Shown here one piece after another: positions 6,808-13,497 of a stretch of 13,566 nt of DNA. Made by a program: the position numbers and the translations under genes. The notes under the pieces are model-generated. The model was not told the origin of the DNA. It was given only the letters and a program-made list of their open reading frames with translations, and did not search any database. How positions within the stretch are numbered: the stretch's first letter is position 1; each line of letters starts with the position of its first letter. Source of the DNA: Limisphaerales bacterium (GTDB lineage: Bacteria; Verrucomicrobiota; Verrucomicrobiia; Limisphaerales; UBA11358); NCBI GenBank assembly GCA_003455565.1, contig DMQW01000457.1, positions 1-13,566 on the forward strand, read 5' to 3'.

Positions 6808-7266
6808 TCAACGCTTGGCGGGCTGGTAAGAACCGGGGACTTTGCGAAAAGCGATGGCGAGCCGATTCCAGCCGTTGATGGTCACAATGGCCAAAGTCAG
6901 GTCAGCCAGTTCCTTTTCCGTGAACTGCTGGCGAACCCGCTCAAACACGTCGTCGGGAATATGCGTGTCGGCGACGCGCGTGACGGCTTCCGTCCACGCC
7001 AGTGCGGCGCGTTCGCGGTCGGAAAAGAACGGCGTTTCCCGCCAGGCTGACAGCGTGTAAAGACGCTGCTCGGTTTCACCGGCGGCGCGGGCGTCTTTGG
7101 TGTGCATGTCGAGGCAAAAGGCGCAGCCGTTGATTTGCGACGCGCGGGTTTTGACCAATTCCAGTAGGGAATGTTCGAGGTCGCTTTGCCGCACATAACT
7201 TTCCAGCGCACTCATGGCTTTGTAACCGTCCGGTGCCGTCTTCATGTAATCCATTCTTGGTTGCAT
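6808..7266 (-). CDS. Carboxymuconolactone decarboxylase / AhpD-like protein
   Basis: A 152-residue AhpD-fold protein. The signature E-L-V-K-T-R-A-S-Q-I-N-G-C-A-F-C-L-D-M-H spans residues 36-55, giving the redox cysteine pair C48/C51 and H55 used in peroxidase-type chemistry. I chose the ATG at 7266 (MQPRMDYM) because AAAGGA lies 8 bases before it; an in-frame TTG at 7302 would add 12 residues without such a site. Members of this clade often carry a MQPRMDY-type N-terminus and are annotated as alkylhydroperoxidase-like. Substrate and reducing partner are unknown. It is the third gene after NDH-2 and DUF488, 54 bases downstream of the latter, and probably belongs to that transcript as an oxidative or nitrosative stress function. 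Confidence 0.9.
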   Translation of the reverse strand: MQPRMDYMKTAPDGYKAMSALESYVRQSDLEHSLLELVKTRASQINGCAFCLDMHTKDARAAGETEQRLYTLSAWRETPFFSDRERAALAWTEAVTRVADTHIPDDVFERVRQQFTEKELADLTLAIVTINGWNRLAIAFRKVPGSYQPAKR

Positions 7267-7320
7267 AAACTGTTTCCTTTCTTCATTTGATGTCGCAATC
7301 AATCCGTTCCGATCAAAATT

Positions 7321-7704
7321 CTATTTGCCGGCGGATGATTTTTCCTTGTGTCCGCGTTTGAGTTGTTCTTCCAAAGAGGTTTTTAACACCAGGGCGTTGT
7401 TGTGTTCCAGGTCGTGCGCGCTAAACAGCAGCGTCACCTCACCCGTTTTCGCCGCCGCCAGCAATGGCTGCCAAGTTTCGGGTTTACCCTCCAGTTCGGC
7501 ACGATAGCGTTTCTGAAATTCTTTCCAATTGGCCGGATCGTGGTTGAACCATTGCCGGAGTTCGTTGCTGGGTGCCACGTTCTTGAGCCAGGCGATCATA
7601 TGCAGCGCTTCCTTTTTAATGCCACGCGGCCAAAGTCGCTCCACGAGGAATCGCTCTCCGTCAGACTTTGCGGCCGGTTCGTAAACTCGTTTGATTTGAA
7701 TCAT
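7321..7704 (-). CDS. DUF488 family protein (YeaO-like)
   Basis: A 127-residue cytoplasmic protein of the DUF488/YeaO family. Characteristic blocks are IKRVYEP (4-10), LVERLWPRGIKKE (20-32), WLKNVAPSNELRQWFNHDP (39-57), W60 and FQKRYRAEL (63-71), followed by the strand region VTLLFSAHDLEHNNA (90-104). The family is widespread but uncharacterised, so no reaction is proposed. A GGAG motif lies about 9 bases upstream of the ATG. It starts 28 bases after the NDH-2 stop in the same orientation, which fits an operon with NDH-2 upstream and the AhpD-like gene downstream. The C-terminal dozen residues are lysine-rich and probably disordered. Confidence 0.92.
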   Translation of the reverse strand: MIQIKRVYEPAAKSDGERFLVERLWPRGIKKEALHMIAWLKNVAPSNELRQWFNHDPANWKEFQKRYRAELEGKPETWQPLLAAAKTGEVTLLFSAHDLEHNNALVLKTSLEEQLKRGHKEKSSAGK

Positions 7705-7732
7705 AATTTTTCTCCGGTTTGGTCGTGAACAG

Positions 7733-9070
7733 TTATTTTCTCATTCCCCACGAATCCTGCGTCCCGGTGTGCGCGGAAGAAACTTCGGATGAATCTTCCA
7801 GTCCCGTGATGATGCGCGAGCCGAGTTTGTAGGTAAAATAGGAGTAGGTCCATTGCAACAGCACCGCCGCCCGGTTGCGAAAACCGATGAGGAAGATCAA
7901 ATGCACCAGCAACCAGGTGGCCCAAGCCGGCCAACCGGAGAATTCCAGCCGCCCGATTTGCGCCACGGCCGCCGAACGACCAATGGTCGCCATCGTGCCT
8001 TTGTTCCAATACTTGAACGCCGGACGCGCGGGCAAATTTTCCTTGCCGTTGTTCAATTCGGTTTCGATGACGCGCGCCACATGACGCGCCATTTGCATGG
8101 CGGCGGGAGAAATTCCCGGAACCGGCTGGCCGCGCTCGTCCAGCACCAGCGCCAGATCGCCGATGGCAAAAACTTCGGGATGGGCAGGCAGACTCAAATC
8201 GGGATTCACCCGCACGCGCCCCGCGCGATCCAGTTCCACGCCTAATTTTCGCGTCAACGGATTCGCGGTGACGCCGGCAGTCCAGATGATATTGGCGCTT
8301 TCGATTTGTGCGCCGCCGGCCAGTTGCAGAAAATTCTTGCCGATGTTTTCAACGCGGACATTGGTCCGCACCTCGACGCCAAGCTTGGCCAGTTGCGCCG
8401 CCGCTTTGGCCGAGAGCCGTTCCGAAAATTGCCGCAACAAACGCGAGTCGGCCTCCAGCAAAATAACGCGCGCCTGCCGGGGATCAATCTGGCGAAAGTC
8501 ACGCTTCAACACCCGACGGGTGAGTTCGGCGAACGCACCGGCCAATTCCACACCGGTCGGCCCGCCGCCCACCACGACTATGGTCATCAGCCGTTCGCGT
8601 TCAGCGGGGCTGACACCATTTTCCGCGTGCTCAAAGGCCAGCAGAATTCGCCGCCGAATCCGCAACGCGTCCTCCAGCGATTTGAGTCCTGGTGCGCAAG
8701 TTTCCCATTCGGGATGGGAGAAATAACCCGTAACGCTGCCGAGCGCCAGCACCAGATAATCGTAAGGCAAAACATCGTCGCCCAGCCGCACTTCGCGTTG
8801 CGCCAGATCAAAACCCGTCACTTCGCGCAAGAGCACGGACACATTGGGATGATTGCGCAAAATGGAGCGGATGGGCTGGGCGATTTCCGGCGCGGATAAA
8901 CCTGCCGTTGCCACTTGATACAGCAGCGGCTGGAACAGGTGGTGATTTTGCCGGTCCACGACCGTGATCTGCGCGGTCGGATGCGTGAAGGCCTGGCAAA
9001 AAGTCAGGCCGCCAAAACCGGCGCCCAGCACCACCACACGCGGCGGATGAATATTTATTGTGTTCATCAT
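7733..9070 (-). CDS. ndh: Type II NADH:quinone oxidoreductase (NDH-2)
   Basis: A single-subunit flavoprotein expected to oxidise NADH and reduce membrane quinone without proton pumping; 445 residues, normal for the family. The FAD dinucleotide fold is VVVLGAGFGG (12-21). The NADH-binding fold is VVVGGGPTGVELAG (165-178). FAIGD (301-305) is the second FAD contact, and GTMATIGRSAAVAQIG (358-373) is the typical NDH-2 block. A C-terminal amphipathic/hydrophobic region (about 380-420, WPAWATWLLVHLIFLIGF onward) would attach it to the membrane. GAGG lies 7 bases upstream of a double ATG, so the start may be at 9070 or 9067. It is transcribed away from the FNR-type box at 9116 and would supply quinol to the NO reductase under low oxygen (inference). 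Confidence 0.92.
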   Translation of the reverse strand: MMNTINIHPPRVVVLGAGFGGLTFCQAFTHPTAQITVVDRQNHHLFQPLLYQVATAGLSAPEIAQPIRSILRNHPNVSVLLREVTGFDLAQREVRLGDDVLPYDYLVLALGSVTGYFSHPEWETCAPGLKSLEDALRIRRRILLAFEHAENGVSPAERERLMTIVVVGGGPTGVELAGAFAELTRRVLKRDFRQIDPRQARVILLEADSRLLRQFSERLSAKAAAQLAKLGVEVRTNVRVENIGKNFLQLAGGAQIESANIIWTAGVTANPLTRKLGVELDRAGRVRVNPDLSLPAHPEVFAIGDLALVLDERGQPVPGISPAAMQMARHVARVIETELNNGKENLPARPAFKYWNKGTMATIGRSAAVAQIGRLEFSGWPAWATWLLVHLIFLIGFRNRAAVLLQWTYSYFTYKLGSRIITGLEDSSEVSSAHTGTQDSWGMRK

Positions 9071-9115
9071 CGGAAACCTCGACGCTTAAAGATAAGCCCT
9101 CGTCCCGCCAAAGTC

Positions 9116-9129
9116 TTGACTCAAGTCAA
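9116..9129. promoter_or_regulatory. FNR/DNR-type box 2 between divergent genes
   Basis: TTGAC-TCAA-GTCAA, extended by one pair to CTTGACTCAAGTCAAG (9115-9130), lies between ndh (leftward) and the cyclic-nucleotide-fold gene (rightward). TATCTT on the - strand (9094-9089) is centred 31 bases to the left, and TAAGAT on the + strand (9152-9157) 32 bases to the right. Both fit class II activation, so one site could serve both directions. The leftward leader would be only about 10 bases and the rightward one about 145. Confidence 0.75.
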
Positions 9130-9205
9130 GGAAATCACGCCTGCAATGTTTTAAGATTTGGCCGTGCAGCACGCTTTCACCATAGAACATGAACGTCCGG
9201 TGCGG

Positions 9206-9233
9206 CGGTTTTGTCAAAACCGGCCGATGCCGG
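9206..9233 (+). other. Paired hairpins in the leader of the cyclic-nucleotide-fold gene
   Basis: CGGTTTT-gtc-AAAACCG (9206-9222) is a perfect 7-base-pair stem. CCGGC-cgat-GCCGG (9220-9233) overlaps its right arm, so the two structures exclude each other. They lie about 80 bases before the start codon in the predicted long leader. No known riboswitch was recognised; a regulatory role is only possible. Confidence 0.35.
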
Positions 9234-9295
9234 CCAGAACTGCGCACAGGGTTTTGGCCGTGCTGTTATTTTCTACGAAGTTTCAAACCATGATC

Positions 9296-9302
9296 AAGGA
9301 GG
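9296..9302 (+). promoter_or_regulatory. Strong Shine-Dalgarno fixing the start at 9310
   Basis: AAGGAGG sits 7 bases before the ATG at 9310. It is the best ribosome site in the window and decides against an in-frame ATG at 9211, which falls inside the leader hairpins. Confidence 0.8.
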
Positions 9303-9309
9303 CAATGAT

Positions 9310-9792
9310 ATGCAACTCGACCCTGCCACTTTAGCGGCGCAACCGTTTCTCAAGGGACTGTCCGCGCAACAAATCGAATTGCTGGCTGAAAATGCCATGC
9401 CGGCGGAATTCAAAACGGGCGAACTGATTTTCAAGGAGAGCAGTCCCGCCAACCGATTTTACATTATTTTGAGCGGCGAAGTAACGCTGGAATCGCCTTG
9501 CCCAACGTGCGACGACAAGCGCGGCACGGTGCTGATCGAAACCGTCGGTGCGGGCAGCGTGTTGGGCTGGTCGTGGATTTTTGCGCCGTATTATTCACAC
9601 TTCAACGCGCGCGCCTTGTCGCCCGTCAAAGCCATTTTTTTCTACGGCACGCGACTGCGCGAGCAGTGTGAGAGCGATCCTAAACTTGGCTACGAATTGA
9701 TGAAACGGGTCTCTGCAATTTTCATCGAACGGTTGCAGGCCGCCCGCCAAAAACTGTCGGAACAAGGCAAAATTCTGCCGTTGGCAATATGA
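9310..9792 (+). CDS. Cyclic-nucleotide-binding-fold protein lacking a DNA-binding domain
   Basis: A 160-residue protein with the CRP/FNR sensor beta-roll only. FLKGLSAQQIELLAENA (13-29) is the usual lead-in; FKTGELIFKESSPANRFYIILSGEVTL (34-60) is the beta-roll core; GSVLGWSWIF (82-91) followed by FNARAL (98-103) covers the phosphate-cassette region. It ends after a dimerisation-type helix, ELMKRVSAIFIERLQAARQKL, with no helix-turn-helix, and the stop is followed by an intergenic region, so it is not simply a clipped gene end. It has a CPTC pair (C64/C67), which could bind metal or sense redox. It cannot be the factor that binds the FNR-type boxes. It precedes the NO reductase gene by 91 bases and may be a small-molecule or redox sensor acting through protein contacts. 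Confidence 0.87.
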   Translation: MQLDPATLAAQPFLKGLSAQQIELLAENAMPAEFKTGELIFKESSPANRFYIILSGEVTLESPCPTCDDKRGTVLIETVGAGSVLGWSWIFAPYYSHFNARALSPVKAIFFYGTRLREQCESDPKLGYELMKRVSAIFIERLQAARQKLSEQGKILPLAI

Positions 9793-9825
9793 TCCGCCAA
9801 CTTGGATTGTCTGGAAAAGCGGTGT

Positions 9826-9855
9826 TTGACATGACCGTTTTCGCACGAATACCAT
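9826..9855 (+). promoter_or_regulatory. Possible sigma-70-type promoter before the NO reductase gene
   Basis: TTGACA (9826-9831) matches the -35 consensus; TACCAT (9850-9855) follows after 18 bases as a weak -10. The predicted start would give a leader of about 20 bases. TTGAC could also be half of a degenerate FNR-type site, but the other half (CCGTT) does not match. Confidence 0.35.
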
Positions 9856-9883
9856 TAACTTTTGAAAGCATCGGTAAAAATTT

Positions 9884-12181
9884 ATGAACCAAACCTCCAA
9901 TAAAACTCCGCTGATTTCCAAAGGCTGGATTCAAGCCGTGGCGCTCGTCATGCTGTTCGGCTTTTTCACGATGGGGTTGCTCGCGTATTACACCTACACC
10001 GACGAGCCGCCCATTCCGGCTCAAGTCGTGGACGCCAACGGCAAAGTGTTGTTCACCGGCAAGGAAATCATCGCCGGTCAGAAGATTTTCCTCAAAAACG
10101 GCTTGATGGAATATGGCTCCATTTTCGGTCACGGCGCGTGGCTGGGACCGGATTACACGGCGGATTATTTGCACCGCGCCGCCGAACTGACGATTGATTA
10201 CTACGGCGGTTCCGCTTCGGATGCGGCGCGACAGCAAACCATCACCGATTTCAAAACCAACCGTTACGACGCGGCAACGGGCGTGCTGACCTGGAGCGCG
10301 GCGCAGGTGGACGCCTTCGGAAAGTTGACCGCTTACTACGCGGACTATTTCGGATCGCCCACCACGAAATACGGTCTGCGCCCCAATGCCATCACCGACC
10401 CGGCACAAATCCGTCAGCTTACGGCCTTTTTCAGTTGGTCGGCTTGGGCGGGATCCACTTTGCGCCCACACAAAAATTATTCTTACACGAACAACTGGCC
10501 GCCGGAATCGCTCGTCGCCAATTTTGCCTCAGCGGACACGCTGTTTTGGAGTGTGATCTCGCTGATTGCGCTGCTTGGCGGCATCGGCCTGCTGCTCGCT
10601 GCGTTCGGCCGCTGGAATTTTCTCGGCTGGCACGGGCGTGAGGAGAAAAGCATTTCGTTCCGACCGCCGGATGAAGTGCTGCTCACGCCAGCGCAACGGT
10701 CGTGCGGCTGGTTCTTCCTCGTCATGGCACTGCTGTTTGTGATGCAGGCGCTGCTGGGCGGCGCGGGTGAACATTATCGCGCGGAGCTTTCCAACTTTTT
10801 CGGCTTTGATCTGGCGCGCGTGCTGCCATTCAACATCGCCCGCACCTGGCATCTGCAACTGGCGCTTTTCTGGGTCTCCACGTCCTATCTGGCGGCGGGG
10901 ATTTTTATCGTCCCGATGATCACCGGCCGTGAACCGCGCGGCCAGGGCGTGCTTTCCTATCTGCTGCTCGGAGCGCTGGCAATCGTGGTGTTCGGCAGCA
11001 TGGGTGGCGAATATGCGGGCGTCTTTGGTTGGATTCAAAATGGCTGGTCATGGTTCGGCCATCAGGGATTCACCTTTCTTGATCTCGGCCGGTTCTGGCA
11101 AATCTTGCTGACGGTGGGCCTATTCTTCTGGGTCGTTATCCTGTTCCGTGGCTTGCGGAACCGGCTGCGCAATGAATACATGGGCAACCTGCCGTGGCTG
11201 TTCTTTTTTGCCGCGCTCGCCATTCCCGCCTTTTACGCCGTCGGGCTGCTCGTGCGGAACGATTCCACGTTCACCACCACGGATTTCTGGCGGTTCTGGG
11301 TCGTGCATCTCTGGGTCGAGGATTTTCTCGAACTCTTCACGACGGTCATGGTTGCCTATATTTTCGTGCTGCTGGGCGTGGTGAATCAGCGCGTGGCCAT
11401 GCGGCTCATTTACCTGGACGTGATTTTGTATTCGGCGGGCGGCGTCATCGGCACGATGCACCATCTGTATTTCTCTGGCGAACCCGCGCTCCACATGGCG
11501 CTGGGCGCGTTCTTCTCGGCGGCGGAGGTGATTCCACTGACGTTCCTCACAGTCGAAGCCTGGAGCTTCCTCCAGCTCGGCGCGCAACAAAGCTCGCAGA
11601 CGCGCACGCCGTTCCCGCATTTCTGGTCGGTGATGTTCCTAGCGTCCGTCGGCTTCTGGAATTTCCTCGGCGCGGGCGTCTTCGGCTTTCTCATCAACCT
11701 GCCGATCGTTTCGTATTATGAAATCGGCACCGCGCTCACGGCCAATCACGCCCACGCGGCAATGATGGGCGTTTATGGCATGTTGGCGGTCGGCCTCGCG
11801 CTGTTCTGCCTGCGCTACCTGATTCCCGAAAAATTGTGGAGCGATCGCGCCGCGAAAATCGGTTTCTGGTCGCTGAATCTCGGTCTGGCGTGGATGGTTT
11901 TTGCCACGCTGTTTCCGCTCGGCTGCATCCAGCTTTATCATTCTCTGAACGTGAGCTATTTCGACGCCCGCTCGCTGAAGTTCATTTCCGGCCACACGCT
12001 CTCGCTGCTGGAATGGATGCGACTGCCCGGCGACGCGGTCTTCATTCTGGGTGGAACGCTGCCGGTGCTTTACCTCTGCTGGCTCGGCGTGCGACACCGG
12101 AAGCAACAGCCGCCGCGCGAAAACCCGGACGGCATTTTGTTCAAGGAAATCCAGGAAAACGAAAAATTTGGCGGCGAATGA
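9884..12181 (+). CDS. norZ: Quinol-dependent nitric oxide reductase (qNOR)
   Basis: A 765-residue single-subunit NO reductase that would reduce two NO to N2O with quinol electrons at the cytoplasmic membrane. It has an N-terminal helix (about 14-36), a periplasmic domain (about 40-215) and then the NorB-like core. Ligands by family alignment from memory: H323 in RTWHLQL and H624 for heme b, H622 for heme b3 (NHAHAAMMGVYG), and H475, H526 and H527 for FeB (HLWVED, GTMHHLYFSG). Glutamates E479, E483 and E548 match the conserved catalytic and channel residues. With all FeB histidines present it is a reductase rather than an NO dismutase. In the quinol-site motif GHQGFE the glutamate is threonine (T397), while H393 and D717 (LPGD) are kept. 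No Shine-Dalgarno is seen. The stop overlaps the next gene (ATGA). Confidence 0.93.
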   Translation: MNQTSNKTPLISKGWIQAVALVMLFGFFTMGLLAYYTYTDEPPIPAQVVDANGKVLFTGKEIIAGQKIFLKNGLMEYGSIFGHGAWLGPDYTADYLHRAAELTIDYYGGSASDAARQQTITDFKTNRYDAATGVLTWSAAQVDAFGKLTAYYADYFGSPTTKYGLRPNAITDPAQIRQLTAFFSWSAWAGSTLRPHKNYSYTNNWPPESLVANFASADTLFWSVISLIALLGGIGLLLAAFGRWNFLGWHGREEKSISFRPPDEVLLTPAQRSCGWFFLVMALLFVMQALLGGAGEHYRAELSNFFGFDLARVLPFNIARTWHLQLALFWVSTSYLAAGIFIVPMITGREPRGQGVLSYLLLGALAIVVFGSMGGEYAGVFGWIQNGWSWFGHQGFTFLDLGRFWQILLTVGLFFWVVILFRGLRNRLRNEYMGNLPWLFFFAALAIPAFYAVGLLVRNDSTFTTTDFWRFWVVHLWVEDFLELFTTVMVAYIFVLLGVVNQRVAMRLIYLDVILYSAGGVIGTMHHLYFSGEPALHMALGAFFSAAEVIPLTFLTVEAWSFLQLGAQQSSQTRTPFPHFWSVMFLASVGFWNFLGAGVFGFLINLPIVSYYEIGTALTANHAHAAMMGVYGMLAVGLALFCLRYLIPEKLWSDRAAKIGFWSLNLGLAWMVFATLFPLGCIQLYHSLNVSYFDARSLKFISGHTLSLLEWMRLPGDAVFILGGTLPVLYLCWLGVRHRKQQPPRENPDGILFKEIQENEKFGGE

Positions 12182-12699
12182 TTCACGGCGTCCACATCGA
12201 AGTAATCCTGGCCGGCGGCTACGCGCTGCTGCTCGTGGGCGTCTCGGTGATTCTGGAAATTGTCGCGCGCCATGCGCATCACCGCTCGGAACATTTCCGC
12301 AACTCCGGCTTCGTTTACAAAAAGAAAATGGATGTGTGGCAATGTCCGACCGGCCATCACCTGACGCGCGAGCAAACGGATTTCGAGCGCAAGATCGCCA
12401 CCTATCGCGCCCCGGCGCACAAGTGCAACGGCTGCCACGTCAAAGGCGACTGCACGGATTCCCATCACGGCCGGGTCCTGGAAAGCCGGCTGGATGCGTG
12501 GTTGCAATCGGAATTGAACCGTTTTCATCGCGGCATTTCCATCGCGCTGCTGCTGCTGGCCGTGCTCATTCTCGCGGCGGAAATGTTCGAGTATCGGGCC
12601 GCGCGCGAATGGCTGGTGCTTGGCGTGTTGCTCTTGCCCATCGGCCTGGCCGGTTCGCGCTATTGGATTTCTTTTTCGGAACGGGCGCAAAAAAATTGA
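12178..12699 (+). CDS. Zinc-ribbon-like membrane protein coupled to NO reductase
   Basis: A 173-residue protein of unknown function. The start is the ATG overlapping the qNOR stop (ATGA); the frame is open further upstream but inside qNOR. One helix (about 7-29) leads to a soluble block, WQCPTGHHL (54-62), then YRAPAHKCNGCHVKGDCTDSHHGR written as HKCNGCHVKGDCTDS (81-95). Cysteines 56, 83, 86 and 92 look like a four-cysteine metal site, with nearby histidines at 60/61 and 96/97. Two more helices follow (about 119-136 and 144-161). The cysteine block resembles the zinc-binding segment found in IS1182-type DDE transposases, yet no transposase catalytic region is present and the protein is membrane-bound. 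Coupling to qNOR suggests an accessory or assembly subunit; this is inference. Confidence 0.82.
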   Translation: MIHGVHIEVILAGGYALLLVGVSVILEIVARHAHHRSEHFRNSGFVYKKKMDVWQCPTGHHLTREQTDFERKIATYRAPAHKCNGCHVKGDCTDSHHGRVLESRLDAWLQSELNRFHRGISIALLLLAVLILAAEMFEYRAAREWLVLGVLLLPIGLAGSRYWISFSERAQKN

Positions 12700-12751
12700 C
12701 CTCGCCTCGAATCCATTCTTCATTGCCAGGCCGCTTTCATCTGGAAAAAGC

Positions 12752-12765
12752 TTGATGCAAGTCAA
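12752..12765 (+). promoter_or_regulatory. FNR/DNR-type box 3 with class II promoter
   Basis: TTGAT-GCAA-GTCAA, one mismatch from the perfect inverted repeat of the other two boxes. TAGATT (12788-12793), preceded by TG two bases earlier, is centred exactly 32 bases downstream. A start near 12800 would give a 50-base leader for the DUF6448 gene. This 150-base gap holds nothing else that I recognise. Confidence 0.7.
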
Positions 12766-12849
12766 AGAAATCGCCGCCGCACAAATGTAGATTGTGAACA
12801 TGAATTCACTTTCATATGTGAGAGTAACAACCAAAAAGAGAGACAAACA

Positions 12850-13497
12850 ATGAAAAACACCAGTCTAAATAAATACACCGTCACCGTCCTGGTAGCCGCC
12901 GGATTGCTCTGGCCAATCTGGGCACACGCTCACTGCGACACCATGGACGGCCCAGTGGTAGCCGCAACAAAGGCTGCCATTGAACAAAAAGATGTCACCC
13001 CGATTTTGAAATGGGTGCCGAAAGAAAGCGAAGCGGAAGTTCGTCGGGCTTTCGTCAAGACGCAAACCGTGCGAACGCAAAGTCCGGAGGCGCGAGACCT
13101 GGCCGACCAGTATCTTTTTGAAACGATAGTGCGTCTTCATCGCGCTGGCGAAGGTGAGCCGTATATCGGTTTGAAACCAGCCGGAACGGAGGTGGAACCT
13201 GCCATTGCCAAAGCCGACGAAGCGTTGAAAACTGGTTCGGTAGATGGCATTGTCAAACTCGTGAGTGATGAGACGACGACGGGAATTCGTCAACGATTTG
13301 CGCGGATGCGCGAGAAGCAAAAAAACGCCGAAGAAAGCGTAGAAGCTGGACGTGAGTATGTCGCCGCCTACGTGGATTACATTCACTACGTAGAAGAGCT
13401 TTACCAGAGCGCGGCGCTGCAGACCGAGGATAAAGCCAAGATGCCGGAGCGCGAAGACAACCAACCCCAACCCCATCCACAAGAAATCAAAAAATGA
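12850..13497 (+). CDS. Exported DUF6448 family protein
   Basis: A 215-residue protein with a signal peptide: basic start, hydrophobic stretch 10-25, and a likely cut after AHA at 27. The mature chain would begin HCDTMDGPVV (28-37), putting a histidine and cysteine at the new N-terminus, a possible metal site. Later family blocks are LADQYLFETIVRLHRAGEGEPYIGLKPAG (84-112, quoted here only as LADQYLFETIVRLHRAGEGE and the following GLKPAG), and VEAGREYVAAYVDYIHYVEEL (164-184). The rest is mostly helical, and the C-terminal 25 residues are charged and proline-rich. I recognise the DUF6448 pattern but no function is known. AGAGAG lies upstream as a weak ribosome site. It follows FNR-type box 3 and is coupled by ATGA to a hemerythrin-like gene, so a periplasmic partner in NO or oxygen handling is plausible. 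Confidence 0.85.
   Translation: MKNTSLNKYTVTVLVAAGLLWPIWAHAHCDTMDGPVVAATKAAIEQKDVTPILKWVPKESEAEVRRAFVKTQTVRTQSPEARDLADQYLFETIVRLHRAGEGEPYIGLKPAGTEVEPAIAKADEALKTGSVDGIVKLVSDETTTGIRQRFARMREKQKNAEESVEAGREYVAAYVDYIHYVEELYQSAALQTEDKAKMPEREDNQPQPHPQEIKK

Noticed and set aside
7287..7302. TTGAT and ATCAA inverted repeat upstream of the AhpD-like gene
   Set aside because: The spacer is 6 bases instead of 4, so it does not fit an FNR-family dimer.
7691..7704. TTGAT-TTGA-ATCAT, an FNR-like site
   Set aside because: It covers the start codon and first codons of the DUF488 gene within an apparent operon, has one mismatch, and differs from the GTCAA-type boxes.
9211..9309. Earlier ATG for the cyclic-nucleotide-fold protein
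   Set aside because: It has no ribosome site, falls in leader hairpins, and the added residues do not look like the family; AAGGAGG points to 9310.
11836..12177. N-terminal extension of the zinc-ribbon protein inside qNOR
   Set aside because: The extra 114 codons are an alternate frame of a well-conserved qNOR region; the ATGA-coupled start at 12178 is far more natural.
9884..12181. NO dismutase (Nod) instead of NO reductase
   Set aside because: All three FeB histidines and the catalytic glutamates are present; Nod proteins as I recall them lose an FeB ligand. Only one quinol-site residue is changed.
12719..12750. Possible terminator after the zinc-ribbon gene
   Set aside because: CCAG/CTGG is only a 4-base stem with an 11-base loop and is followed by A, not T.
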